Shown: in pieces, positions 34,011 through 44,588 of the stretch
Layout of the letters: each line of letters begins with the position of its first letter
How positions within the stretch are numbered: position 1 is the stretch's first letter
DNA from: Massariosphaeria phaeospora
Lineage: Eukaryota > Ascomycota > Dothideomycetes > Pleosporales
Direction: 5' to 3'
Assembly: GCA_011032825.1 (NCBI GenBank)
Contig: JAADJZ010000006.1
Location: 124,001-188,000, forward strand
Length of the DNA stretch: 64,000 nucleotides
Notes under the pieces: generated by a model
The model's database searches: none
What the model was told of the DNA's origin: nothing
Seen by the model: only the letters and a program-made list of their open reading frames with translations
Program-made: the position numbers and the translations under genes

Positions 34011-34913
34011 GTCACTACGAGACCTTGAAGTCGGACTGTGACGCGAACATTATGTCTCGCCAAGTTGGATGTCAATAGGAACGATTCTTCGGCGGTGACT
34101 GTTTCACAGCCCGCACATTCAAGATCATCTCATAGGACTGCCGAGTTAGATGATGTATTAGTAAGAATGGACAAGAGATAATGACTATGGACGGTATCCG
34201 CTTCAGCGTCGTTTACCCACGCTTGTAACACCGTCCTGTAACCTACTTGCCGCGCAACCTTTGCTTCGCTTCGACGAGACGATGGGGCTAAGGCTGTCGG
34301 ATTGATAATTCGATATGTTTACATCTCCCAAGCCTAAGCGGTGTATGGTGGGTAGGGAAACAGAGCCTGCTCATTATGTCGGCGACCTGATAGTGAGAAG
34401 TCATGCAGTCGCGAGGGAGGACAGTTTGTGAAAAGTGTTATCTGTTGCTGTACCAGATGGATAGGTGTAGAACCTTCCAGATGCAACTTCATCACTCGCC
34501 GTTCAACACGTCTGCAGCATCGCCGATCGCGTGTGGCGAATCAGAACGGCGGTGGGTGCTGCAGCCTATCACACGCGGCCTCGGTCAGCGATAGCGTCAA
34601 CGGCGAATCGTCTGTCAACCTCACTCCACAAACCAGCCCGCATCAGCACGCAGCAGCGCCGGGAGCACGCGCTGTTATGCACGTAGCGTAGGCGCCCCAG
34701 GGTAAATTTACAGAACTGGATTTGGCGGGCTGCGGGCATGTGTGACCCCTGCTGTCCGGGCTGGCGGGTGCGACTTCTCGGCGCTGCGTGTGGTCCAATA
34801 TAAGTCGCGCTCTTGCCCGCTTTCCCCGACCTCACACCTCACGCAACATTTTCTCGTCTCGCCGCCTCCCCCCACTTGGTGTCGCAACATCTCTCTCCTG
34901 CTGCTGAGCTCTC
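34011..34913. other. Divergent promoter region
   Basis: No gene seen. The right end is the promoter of the MFS gene (see CCAAT/TATA entry). Confidence 0.6.
34795..34803 (+). promoter_or_regulatory. Overlapping CCAAT and TATA-like motifs
   Basis: The sequence CCAATATAAG lies ~110 bp upstream of the MFS ATG at 34914 and is followed by a pyrimidine-rich stretch. A plausible core promoter, by sequence only. Confidence 0.45.
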
Positions 34914-36821
34914 ATGTCTCTAGCCCAGCACGTAACCCAGACTGATGGCACCGATCGCGAGGAAGCGCTCGTCGATCTATTTCTCCCACCACTTCAACGA
35001 TACCAATCCATCGAGCGGGCTAGTGTACGTCGGTCTTCGTTCGGGAGTGGCAGCCATGCTAGCCATGGGAAAACAGTACGACGCGCCATTAGCTACGATG
35101 CCTTGAGAGGGTCAGAGGACATCGCTGAGGACTATGGGGGCGTCACTCCGTATAATGTGTCCACCTCAAAACGTATCAGTAAGTCACCTGGTCAGGGAAT
35201 ATCAAAACTTCATCATCACTGACGCAGCCCAGCACAGATTATTGCTACTGTCATCGCCTGCTGGTTCGCCAGTGGCATTGTCTTTGGCTTTGCCGCCCTC
35301 AAACCCATTCTCATCAAGGAAGGTGTCTTTCGAGGGCTGTGCACCGCGGAAGAGCTGCAAGAGGACGTGGAGGTCTGTTTCGAGCAAGATCTGCGGCTCA
35401 ACTTCTTCTTCAGCCTTGCGTCGACTACAGCCAATGTCTCCGCGCTTCCAGTCGGCACCGTTCTCGACCGTTATGGCCCCAAGATATGCATATATTTGGG
35501 ATGCCTTGCACTGGCTATAGGAAGCATCCTGATGAACCTTGCGTTTCAGCTCGCTGAATTTGACGGCTACACAGTTGGACACTTCTTCTTGGCCCTCGGC
35601 GGCACCTGCATCTTCATACCCTCATTCCAGATCGCCAACGCTTTTCCAAAGTATGCTGGCACTATTGTCGCACTCATCACAGGTGCGTTCGACGCGTCCG
35701 CTGCCGTCTTCCTATTCTACCGACTAGCATATGAAGGCAGTGAAGGCCGCTTCAAACCCCAGGTCTTCTTCCTTTGCTACCTCATAGTCCCGTTCGCTAT
35801 CGCTATCGCGCAATATACATTCCTGCCAACCGAAAACTACAAGACTCAACCACAGTTGGAGATGAAGATCCACCGAGCCGAAGATCTCTTGCGGGATGTC
35901 CATAATTCAGATGACGAGCTTCCAGAGGATGAGATTTGGAAGCGCAGGAAGGCTCGAAGCGATCGACGTCGCGAGCGACTCAACAAACTTGATCATTTAG
36001 TCGGCAATACATCGACTCGAAAGCGACGGGAAGAGAAAGAAGAGCACAGACACGAGACCTCGGGTGTTTGGGGCGTCCTGCATAACAAGTCTGCACAGGA
36101 GCAAATGGCCAGTCCCTGGTTCACCCTCATCACACTGCTGACAGTCTTGCAAATGGTCCGCATGAACTACTTCATTGCCACTATCAGGGAACAATACGCG
36201 TATATGTTGGGTTCTGTTGACCTTGCAGTGCGCATTAATAACTTCTTTGACTGGGCTTTACCCATCGGCGGTGTCGCCAGTACTCCCTTCCTCGGGATAC
36301 TGCTCGACAACATCAGCACACCAGGCGTACTTCTCATTATCGTAACACTGCTCACCACCATTGGCGTTATCGGCGCCATACCCGCTCTATGGGCCGGCTA
36401 CGTCAACGTCATCCTCTTCGTCCTCATGCGCCCGCTCTACTACTCCGCCATGTCAGACTACGCAACCAAAGTATTCGGCTTCGCAACCTTCGGCCGCGTC
36501 TACGGCACCATCATCTGCTTCTCCGGCCTCGTCAACCTCTCGCAAACCGTCATCGACGCCCTAACCAAGTCGAGCTTCCAAGGGAACCCGATTCCCGTCA
36601 ACACCTTCCTGGCGGCTATGGGCTTCGTCATCGGCTCAACGCTGGTCGTGTATGTCACGACGCAGGTTTACCGCGTCCGGAATAAGCTCGACGCTGAAGA
36701 TGCGCTGAGTGTGGCGTACACGAACGCGGAGGCGGAGAGCGTGCTGGAGAGCTTGCTGGAGGAAGATGAGCCGCGCGATTATGGCAGCTTCGGTCCTAGT
36801 AGTCCGCCGGGCGAGCCCTGA
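34914..36821 (+). CDS. Major facilitator superfamily transporter, FMP42-like
   Basis: Two exons, 34914-35178 and 35233-36821, 617 aa; the 54-nt intron (GTAAGT, CACTGAC, CAG) joins STSKRI to TQIIATVIAC. Residues 1-~88 are a polar cytosolic N-terminus with SxxR-type phosphorylatable stretches. Twelve membrane segments follow, interrupted by a long charged cytosolic loop (about residues 300-385, many Arg, Glu and Lys). Segment 2/3 carries the MFS-like LDRYGPK motif. The resemblance is to fungal FMP42-like carriers, related to the SLC43 amino-acid transporters. The transported substrate is not known, and yeast Fmp42 was found in mitochondrial or vacuolar preparations. The tail is acidic. Good splice consensus and family-typical layout. 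Confidence 0.85.
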
Positions 36822-38196
36822 ACTGAACTCGTGCGTAACTGCGTAGATGGCAAAACGATGATGATACGGGATGGAAAGGTTTCTCTCTCTATCTAAGTTC
36901 TAATAATCCGTAATAACATCCATCATGTTTGACGACCGATTCTGTTTTCCCACCTCTATGGATTACGTTTCTTTACTCATGTGTAGAACTGCACTTGAGA
37001 TAATCAATTAGTATACGGCGTGGTTTCCGGCGCGTAGATCCTCAGGCCTTACTTAGCGCTTCATGTCTAGGGCTTGTTACCGCGCACCCTAGTAGCAGAA
37101 TATCGCGCATCCTAACAAGACGTTGCTTGCGAATTAGGTGTCAGCCTTTAACGCTATACAGATCAAAGGATTTGAAGCTTTCCGTTTCAAAAAAATATTA
37201 CCTACTCCACGCGCCCGAATACGCCGCATCTTAGCAAACCCACATGATCTTCTTGACCTAGAATCCTTCGCTCAAGCAAAACGGGACGAATGACGAATGG
37301 CGACTCGACGTCTTCAGCCATCTTTGTGTTCACTCGTTTGTGAAATTTAGTGTGTTCGGATTCGAACTATCTCCCTCCCGAGGTCCCAGCTCAGACAACC
37401 ACAACGATCGATTTCCGCCAAGCGTCCTGTGTTCGATAAACATTCCGCTGTGGGAAGCCGTACGTGGCTCTTCCACAGAGTCGAGATGCTTGGCGGTACC
37501 GTTGCGCTGTAACCGTGGAGGCGGCCCCGCCGATGACTGTAACCTGTTCCTAATTACGAACAGCAGATTTGTGTTATGAGATATAAGGGGCTTTGATCTC
37601 ACATTTGTGTACTAGCGCTTAGAAAACGAAACGAAAAATGATGGCGGCTCGACGGCAGGTTTGCGTTTCGGGCCCACTCCACTATACAGCGCGTCGCTGC
37701 AAGAGGCACAGCTAGGCTTCTCTATTCTCGTGCCAGGAAAACGTCAAGGAGATAAACTGAGTACCCACGAGCTGCACTTGGCGGCGGCTCGCGATGGAGG
37801 CGCGGATCTTGAACTAGAGATGCATGTCGATCGTGATGCTCGCGAGATACTGAGTATAAGTAATGCGAAGACTCGCTGTTATTAGTGATGTCGACCATAC
37901 CATACAACAGCATTGTTTCAGCATATTCATCGCAGTGCATCCCATTGCCGCAATTCAACTCGCACTTCCCCCAGTTCGTTTTCCATCCTTGCCCGGAAAT
38001 TGTTGGCAGTAGCTATCTCTATCGTGGAAGGCACCAGGCACGCCAGGCTCTCTGTTTGCGCCGCCAAGCGCCGGCTGCATGTAGCGAGGATCTCCCGCCT
38101 CATTGATCCACCACTTCTACTCTCCACTTTGATCCATTACTTCTACTCTCCACTTTGATCCATTACTTCTACTCTACACTTTATTCCTCCAACAAG
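36822..38196. other. Intergenic region
   Basis: About 1.4 kb without a supported gene. A T-loop-like TTCGAAC on one strand near 37360 prompted a tRNA check, which failed. The last ~95 bases hold a tandem repeat. Confidence 0.55.
38103..38180 (+). repeat. Three-copy 26-bp tandem repeat in the 5' leader
   Basis: Three copies (38103-38128, 38129-38154, 38155-38180) of a unit that starts TTGATCCA and ends CTCCACT. Copies differ at only a few positions. It ends 16 bp before the ATG at 38197, so it probably lies in the transcribed leader. The unit is pyrimidine-rich. Confidence 0.85.
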
Positions 38197-38769
38197 ATGG
38201 CTACCCGCACCATATTCCTCATCATTTACCCTGGACAGCCCAATCAACGTGCTCATTTCGGAGTATGGGTCCCGTACAAAGAGGACGGTGTCGAGGGAAC
38301 CGTCATCCACGTAGTTGGGGCCCCAATGGCCGGATTCTCATTGGAGTTCAAACGGAGATACCGTCCTACGGAGACTCATCGCCTTACCCAGTTAGTTGCA
38401 ATCGGATCCGTGGACGTTCAGTATCTGCACGACTTTGAAGGCGATATGGGATCAGACACTACACCACGAGGTGGCATTGAGCTGGTGGCGGCACAGGTTC
38501 AACCGCCTAGGGCCAGCGTGAATTTCCTGGAGCCGGTCAACGATGTGAGTGGAAAGGTTCGGGTGAAGTGAAAGGTGCGGTTTTGCTGACCGATTTAGAC
38601 GACGAACCGTCGCTGCCAGGAGTGGACTATGGATTATGTCCGGCAGCTTGTTGCCCGCCGCTACCTCGACGAAGCCGCCGTAGCAATCGTTCAATCCAAA
38701 AGAGATGCACCCAATGTTGGCATTGCCTTACGACCCGCTGCTGCTCGTGGCCAACAGCAAGCCCAGTAG
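38197..38769 (+). CDS. Small uncharacterised fungal protein (172 aa)
   Basis: Two exons, 38197-38544 and 38599-38769, 172 aa; the 54-nt intron has GTGAGT, TGCTGAC and TTTAG and lies in phase 0. The protein begins MATRTIFLIIYPGQPNQRAH with no signal peptide. A Trp and Tyr-containing segment (FGVWVPYKEDG) is followed by a second half with NRRCQEWTMDYVRQLVARRYL. That CQxW..D.V..L pattern occurs in many fungal hypothetical proteins annotated with DUF6914-like names. The assignment is a resemblance, not a firm call. The C-terminus is Ala/Gln-rich. Expression might be affected by the tandem repeat directly upstream. Function unknown. Confidence 0.7.
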
Positions 38770-39113
38770 CAGCAAGGCCAATAGTAAGCTACATCAGAGG
38801 CCATTGGGTGGACTCGGGATGCTGATCAAAGGTGATACAGATGTTGGAACGGTGGGAAACGGGGGTGGCAGGAGTGAACCTTACGCGACGCACAGGTTTC
38901 GTCAACTGCTTGTGTTCGGGTTTCTTATGATTACTCACTGTTCACTCTTTAGAGACGCGTTTTGTTTTCCGACTTTGCGTTTCATGATACCTGTTCTGTT
39001 TTCTCAGCCATTCGCAGTATGAAACTAGTTTTGTTGCAAGCCATATGGTTCATACCTCCAGGTGAATTCAAGGTGCTACTTGAAATAGTATCTTGGCTTT
39101 GAACGAGTGAGGG
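38770..39113. other. Convergent 3' intergenic region
   Basis: Between two convergent genes. Nothing seen. Confidence 0.55.
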
Positions 39114-40089
39114 TTAAAATTTGCCGAGGGTGCAAGTGTAGAAATCGAACGCTTCCAAAGGGACTGTGTGTGGTTCCAAAAACTGATCAATATGCCCATG
39201 CCACTCTCCCCCATATGAAGCTGTGTACCTCGCTTTGCAATACTCCCAATAATCCGGGTACCAACCTGCCTGCTCCCAGTCCAGAATTGCAACGACCTTG
39301 GCAGGAGTCGTAGCGGTGACGATGATGTTGGCTGGACGCAGATCACCATGTGTAAAAACAATCGGCCCGTTATCCGGAAGTAAGTCTCTCCACCAATCTT
39401 CGATGCTTTGTGGATCAGGAACATGGCGACGCCACAGCCAGGAAAGCCAGTCGTGGAAGACGGACCGAGCGGGGAAGGGCTTCAGTTGCGGCAAGTCCTC
39501 CAAGCAGCGATCAGGCGCAGGGCCATGGCATAGAGAACCTGTAAAATATACTTGTTAGCAAAGCTGTTTGTCCTGTCTTGTCCAACTCGCAAGCAAGCTT
39601 CTTACCAATGACCTGCTCCGCTTCCCCATCTCGCAAGCCGCGAAAACAGTCCACCATATCGCGTAGCTCACTAGAAATGCTCAGCTTCTCCGCGCCATCC
39701 AACGACGCCCACCGCTGTTGGAGCGTCGGCCCCTGCACGAGTTGCATGTAAATGAAGACCTCGGGCGTCCGCCCTTTCCGCTCCACTACTCTCCACGCGT
39801 AGACTTCAGGCACGGGGACTCGGTCTCTGAAGACGCGTCTCACGGCCCAGAGACTGATCGCTTCGAGTACGGAGATATGTGACCCGAACTTGACGACGAG
39901 GCCCAGATCCTCGAATCGCACTGGATACAGAGTCGTCTTCTGCAGCTTAGCCAAGCGTCGGACGTCTTCCGGCGCCGGCAGCTCGCGCGTTTGACCGTGT
40001 GTCCGGAACCATGTGGAGTCGAGGAAGTCCACGTGTGTCTGAGAGCTGTCGGGGAGCTCGGCCAGGGAGATTTGCGGGTGCACTGTCAT
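39114..40089 (-). CDS. Aminoglycoside phosphotransferase (APH)-fold kinase
   Basis: Two exons on the minus strand, 39606-40089 and 39114-39538, 302 aa; the 67-nt intron ends TTTTACAG. I start at ATG 40089, because upstream in-frame codons lack an ATG. The join gives AEQVIGSLCHGPAPD. An N-lobe with VVKFG lysine (ATP binding) is followed by FIYMQLVQGPTL, the hinge of this family. The catalytic loop is THGDLRPANIIV with Asp as base and Asn for metal, and the metal-binding motif is AILDWEQAGWYP. The family phosphorylates small molecules, and most fungal members are not antibiotic resistance enzymes. The substrate is unknown. The protein is soluble, with no signal or membrane segment. Confidence 0.87.
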
Positions 40090-40530
40090 GGCGGCGGCGA
40101 AAAGAAGGACAGGGTGGGTAAAAGGGTGGAGGCTTGAAAGGGAAAGTGTTGACGATGAAAGAGCTAAGCTGCTGAGGTTGGGCACGTAGCTGACCAAGTT
40201 GGTTGTTGGCGAAACAGTGAGGTTGCGAGTAGAGAGTCGCGAGACTTGTATGTACAGATGCGGCAGGCGCGGCGCGGGGCAGCGCTAGCCCTGCTCTGGC
40301 TAGTGCAGCACGTGATAACGAGGCGACCTCAGGGGTGCCAACCTTGGAAGGAGCTTTATCATACCACCAGTGCTCTCGCATCCTCGGGAAAGCCGGAATC
40401 AAGGCAAAAATCAACGGGACGATTGATAGCTATCCTGCAAGGCTATATAACTTATAAGTGTACCGTAGAATCTACTTACAGCGCCTAGCTAGCGCCAGTC
40501 ATCGGGAGTATATCATCTACTAAGCTGCTA

Positions 40531-40752
40531 CCGTATAAACTAGTGAAACTCAGATTTGTCGATCACACCTAATGTAGCAACATTTCCAGCGGCTTAGCTA
40601 CTGTCTACTCAGCTGCTACAGATTTAACCTTAAAGACGTCTCTTGTCGCAGCAGGAGGCGCAAGCTGCAAATATGTACCTTCTAGGGCATCTGCTGGAGA
40701 TATTGCTATACCAGGTGCGATTGACAAATCCAAGTTTCACCAGTTTATACGG
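40531..40752. mobile_element. 222-bp MITE, TA-flanked (Tc1/mariner-type)
   Basis: The left end (40531-40580) and the reverse complement of the right end share CCGTATAAACT.GTGAAACT, then GATTTGTC.ATC.CACCT, then TAGCAA. Inverted repeats are ~50 bp at ~80% identity, with most differences transitions. TA dinucleotides flank both sides (40529-40530 and 40753-40754), as expected for Tc1/mariner insertion. The inner ~120 bp has no coding frame, so this is a non-autonomous copy. Confidence 0.82.
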
Positions 40753-40829
40753 TACCTATTACTCGCGCCACGCACCCCCTAGCTATCTTAGCGAAGCGAG
40801 TTAGTAGGTGCTGCGAGTAAGTAGAGTTA

Positions 40830-40955
40830 CTTGAATCTTACTAAGCTCCTTCAGACGCCTTATGTTGCAGCAGGATAGCTAAGCACGAGTAGGGCAAAAA
40901 CCGACTATGCGCCATGATCCATATTCTCCCAATAACACGCGCTGGCTGGGCGCTG
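40830..40955 (+). repeat. Dispersed repeat, copy 2 (partner at 2925-3054)
   Basis: About 125 bp resembling 2925-3054 in order and orientation. It begins some 80 bp to the right of the MITE at 40531-40752. Probably a relic of a larger element. Confidence 0.6.
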
Positions 40956-41129
40956 CGAGTTTGAAAAACCGTATAGACTGCATTCTACGGTATTGAACTG
41001 AACATACAGACAGCGCAGGAAACTTTGCGACTAGATGGATACATATATCTGAGTATAATCTCTTCCCCCACTCTCTCTCTTCCCCCAACCAACCAACGAA
41101 CTAAAACAAACAAACCCCTCTCCCTCCCC

Positions 41130-41638
41130 TCACTTTTTCCCCTCCCCCTCCTCCTCAAACCCCCACCTCCCCGTCTGATCCAACCCCAACGGATTCCCCC
41201 CCGTCTGCTCCTTGCCCGCGATTTTCTCCGGCGTCGCCTCATAGCTATCTTTATTATCACCGCCCAGCACCTCCATTTTCTCGTGCTGCTCGCCGGCAAT
41301 GGGGCCCAGGGCGCCGCGCGTCGTGCCGCCGAGCGCGCTGCCGAGCGGGCCGGTTACGCCTTTTTCGAGGGGCGCGCCGAGCGGGCGGAGGCCGGTTTGC
41401 AGGACGTTGCCTGTGGGGGAGGTTAGTGGGGGGAAGGGAGGGAAAAGGGAGAGGGAGAAAGAGGGGAGGGGTGGGATGGAAGGGGAAGGGGAAAGGACGA
41501 ACCGATCGGGTCGCCGACGAAGGAGAGCAGGCCGCCGGAGCCCTTTTTCTCGTCTTTTTTGCTGTCGTCGTCGTCTTTGGAGGGGTCGGGGATGTGCGAT
41601 TGCTCTTGCGATTGCTCTTCTGGTTTCTTGTCGGACAT
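41130..41638 (-). CDS. Small hydrophilic Gly-rich protein (138 aa)
   Basis: Two exons on the minus strand, 41503-41638 and 41130-41410, 138 aa; the 92-nt intron has an unusual GTTCGT donor, a CTAAC branch and a CCACAG acceptor. The N-terminal part is Lys/Asp/Glu/Gln-rich (MSDKKPEEQSQEQ). The splice joins GDPIG to NVLQTGLRPLGAPLEKGV. The second half is Gly-rich (GPLGSALGG, GALGPIAG) and ends with a conserved-looking WGFEEEGEGKK. I know such proteins as conserved hypotheticals in ascomycetes, with no known function. There is no signal peptide or membrane helix. The weak donor lowers confidence slightly, but the frame fits exactly. Confidence 0.7.
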
Positions 41639-42053
41639 GGCGGGCTCCAGGTTCAAGTTTGCAAGATATGTAGGTACGTAGTAGGCAGGGCGATCGAGAT
41701 GTCTGAGGGCGAGAATATGTGTATTCGCAGAAGTCCTTTTGGATAGCTTAGGAGTTTAGTTGTTAGGGCTTAGCCGCCGTTTATTATATGTCGCGTTGGG
41801 TAGGAAAGTAGTTGGCGCGGAGATTCAGGCTTCGGCCTGTTGTGACGTCAGATGGTACCCCGCGGGAGGGGTACTTAGACGGGAGGCTGTTGGTGGTACA
41901 AGCGTAAGCTTTGCAATGAGACATTAGTGGGGTATGATAAGGTGGATATAAGAAAGCGTCGAGTACATTTCACACCGTTTAGAACACGTTCAGTGGAAGG
42001 TAGTGCAAACTCTAGGGTATTTACTCTGTCAAAACACAGGGTTACTATCTAAT
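41639..42053. other. Intergenic region
   Basis: Promoter side of the Gly-rich gene (-) and 3' side of the OSGIN-like gene (-). Nothing else seen. Confidence 0.5.
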
Positions 42054-43808
42054 CTACGCACGCGATATCCGCGGCCCCATCGCAACACCCACACCGACAC
42101 CCCCAGCCCACCACCCCGAGTCCACCCAGAGCCGATTCTCCGCATCCGCAACGTCCAGCGCGCGAGCCAGTTTCCGGCGGTCGAGATGCAAGTCGCTGTG
42201 CCCGTTCGTGGGGGGACAGGGGCTACTATCCTGGTCCTCTTCGTGATGCTCGGGCTGTATTGGAGGGGTAGATGACGGATCTGAATTTGTATCTGATGAG
42301 GCTGAGGCTGAGGAAGACGTGGATTGAGATGGCGATACTGTGGCAGAGGGCGTGACGGATGCGGATGGAAAGGGGGTTGGGCGTATGGCGCCGAGGATGC
42401 GGCCTGCAGCGAAGACACAGCCGCCGATGGCATGGCGGATTAGTGAGTCGCCAGTTAGGCTGCCGGTGATGAACACGCTCGGTGCGACTTCGAGGGACGT
42501 TTCGGCCTTTGACCGTAACGTGCGACCTGATATCAGGTGTGACATTGAGCTGGTAGGAGTGAGAATCTCTGCGCGCAACTCTGGGGATAGAAAGTCCAGT
42601 GAGCCGCGTCTCCCGACTACATATTGAAGTCCGCCAACTGCGCGAGTGATAATATCTCCGGATGCAAGACGGATCTTCACTGTGGCTGTGCTTGAACCAT
42701 CTAAATGGGAAACTTCCACGGCCTCGGCGTTTGGTAGGCCTTCGTAGGTGGTGGCCCAGTTGCGTTGGGAGAAGAAAGGATTTGACTTCCGGCGCAGTAG
42801 AGGAGATTTGGCGGAGGGTGATCGATGTGAGGCTATGGCTGCCGACTTCATCTGGCGATATACCGTGGCATACTCGGGATACGCTGAGTGGTGGCATCCA
42901 CGAAGTGGCGACGGTCTTGTGTCAGGCGCCCACCGGAAGATGTGGATGATTTTCCGCGACGGAGGCGTGGATATTATCACATCGGCAGCAGAGAAGCCGG
43001 ATCCAACTACGAGTAGGGGTTCCTCGGCGCGGTCCAACTGCGCAACTGGTGCAAGTAGAGAAGGCGGCGGAATGTTGACGGTGAAGATGCCGGACGCCAA
43101 CACCAGATGCTTGCAGCGGATCCCCAGAGACCCAACAACAAAGCCATCTTGAACCCGATAGACGCCATCGACTCTAGTCGCAGTATAGACGGCATCCGAT
43201 ATCCCGACTGCCTTTGGATACGCTTTCAAGTAATCGGCCACTTCGCTCCGGGTGGGCCTGACGAAATCGTATTGGGCTTGCTTCTGCCCTTTGGCCAGAT
43301 GGTCCGCGTACGTATAACCGGGTAGTGAAAGCTGTTCGGCGTAGCTCAGGGTGCCCACGTCGGCGCCCGCAGCCACAGGGTTGTCAGCCCATTGTCCGCC
43401 AGCCTGCGCCGTCTCGCCGATCGCGGCGTGCGATATAGCCTTCTCAGGCTCATACCTCCACTCGATGCAGGACTTTGGATTGATCTCGGTGTCTGCATTG
43501 GGTCTCACAAGGGTATCTAACAGCGTGTTCACAGGCAGCGCCTGGGTCGAGTAGCGCAGGGAGGAGAGGAAGTGCGCGTAGAGGTCCGGTGTGAGGTGGA
43601 GCAGACTCGGGTCTTTTGACAGCTTCAGGTCCAGGATGCTATCTTGGTGACCACCCACATAGTAGGGGATGTGGCCGTGAAGGATATAGGAGAGAATAAG
43701 TGCCGCGGGGCCGTTTCCTGGCATTAATCAGCGGCAATTGAGAGGAAAGCGAAGTGCGAGGGTCGCACCTATGATGAGGGTATCCACGCATGATGGGAGA
43801 GAAGCCAT
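42054..43808 (-). CDS. OSGIN-like FAD/NAD(P)-binding protein
   Basis: Two exons on the minus strand, 43769-43808 and 42054-43717, 567 aa; the 51-nt intron splits the dinucleotide-binding loop, giving VDTLIIGNGPAALILSYIL. This GxGPAA motif is the FAD-binding start. A second Rossmann motif is LLVVGSGFSAADVI (~residues 240-255), followed by IFRWAPDTRPSPLRG and HHSAYPEYATVYRQM. The ending motif SVFITGSLTGDSLIRHAIGG is the usual C-terminal flavoprotein segment. It resembles fungal proteins related to oxidative-stress-induced growth inhibitor (OSGIN1/2). The redox partner and substrate are unknown. The C-terminal ~110 residues are disordered and Ser/Pro-rich, probably an extension. Confidence 0.85.
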
Positions 43809-44588
43809 GGAAGGCTTCGAGGACGGACAGGTGCCATGAGGGATGTGCGCGGAGGGAGTGCAGGCTTTGTATTACGCCGAGTGGAGCAGCGAGAGAGTCT
43901 AAAACTTCACGGTCATGACGGCGGACGCGGGCGGACTGAAGGTGTTCGGCGGCGCTAGCATCGCAAGCGGCGCGGGGTGGGGCATTGGCACGGTGCCGCT
44001 TTCGCCTTCCTGTTTGGAGGGGCAGCTGTGCGCTCTCAAATTGCCGTGCATCATACATCGCCATAGACGAGCCTGCTGCGCTTCGGACAATTCCACGCGG
44101 ACCTTTGGCAGTTGGCGCGCCCTGCAGCCTGCAGTCTGACAGATGCACGTTAAAAATGCGATTGTGGAGTCATCGCCCGCGGTCATGGCCACACACACGC
44201 ACCCTCAGGCTTAACGCAGCGCGCTAGAGAACAGCCCTACAGTTGCTTTGTAAACATGATGCCAACCCTGCTAGATTGTGCCCAAATTCTTCGTACTGTT
44301 AGAAGCACGGTGCTTAGAATGTCACTATCAGAGAGCACAGACAACGGGTGAAATTGGAGAATTCTCAAAGAAAAGATTGAATGAAAGCCGTGGTATCTAA
44401 TGGTGACAATCGCAAAACTTGGAAGGAAAAAGAAAGCCAGTATAGAGTCGCCAAATGTACACTTAAAAAAGTGAGAGGTATCTGCCCGAGCCGTTCTGGC
44501 GCAATCTCTCCGAATATTCCTAACCTTGGAACAATGAACCCCAGAATTTATGTAGCGAACGACATGGTCGACGTCGACAGGTCTGCTC
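43809..44588. other. Intergenic region
   Basis: Promoter of the OSGIN-like gene (-) and 3' side of the VHS/GAT gene (-). Nothing seen, although open frames on several strands occur because of base composition. Confidence 0.5.

Larger units (their letters stand above)
40090..41129. other. Intergenic region with a MITE and a repeat copy
   Basis: AT-rich at 40440-40880. It holds the element at 40531-40752 and the repeat copy at 40830-40955. No gene seen. Confidence 0.6.

Noticed and set aside
37340..37420. Possible tRNA because of a TTCGAAC-type T-loop
   Set aside because: The T-stem and acceptor stem do not pair, and no proper A-box or anticodon arm is found.
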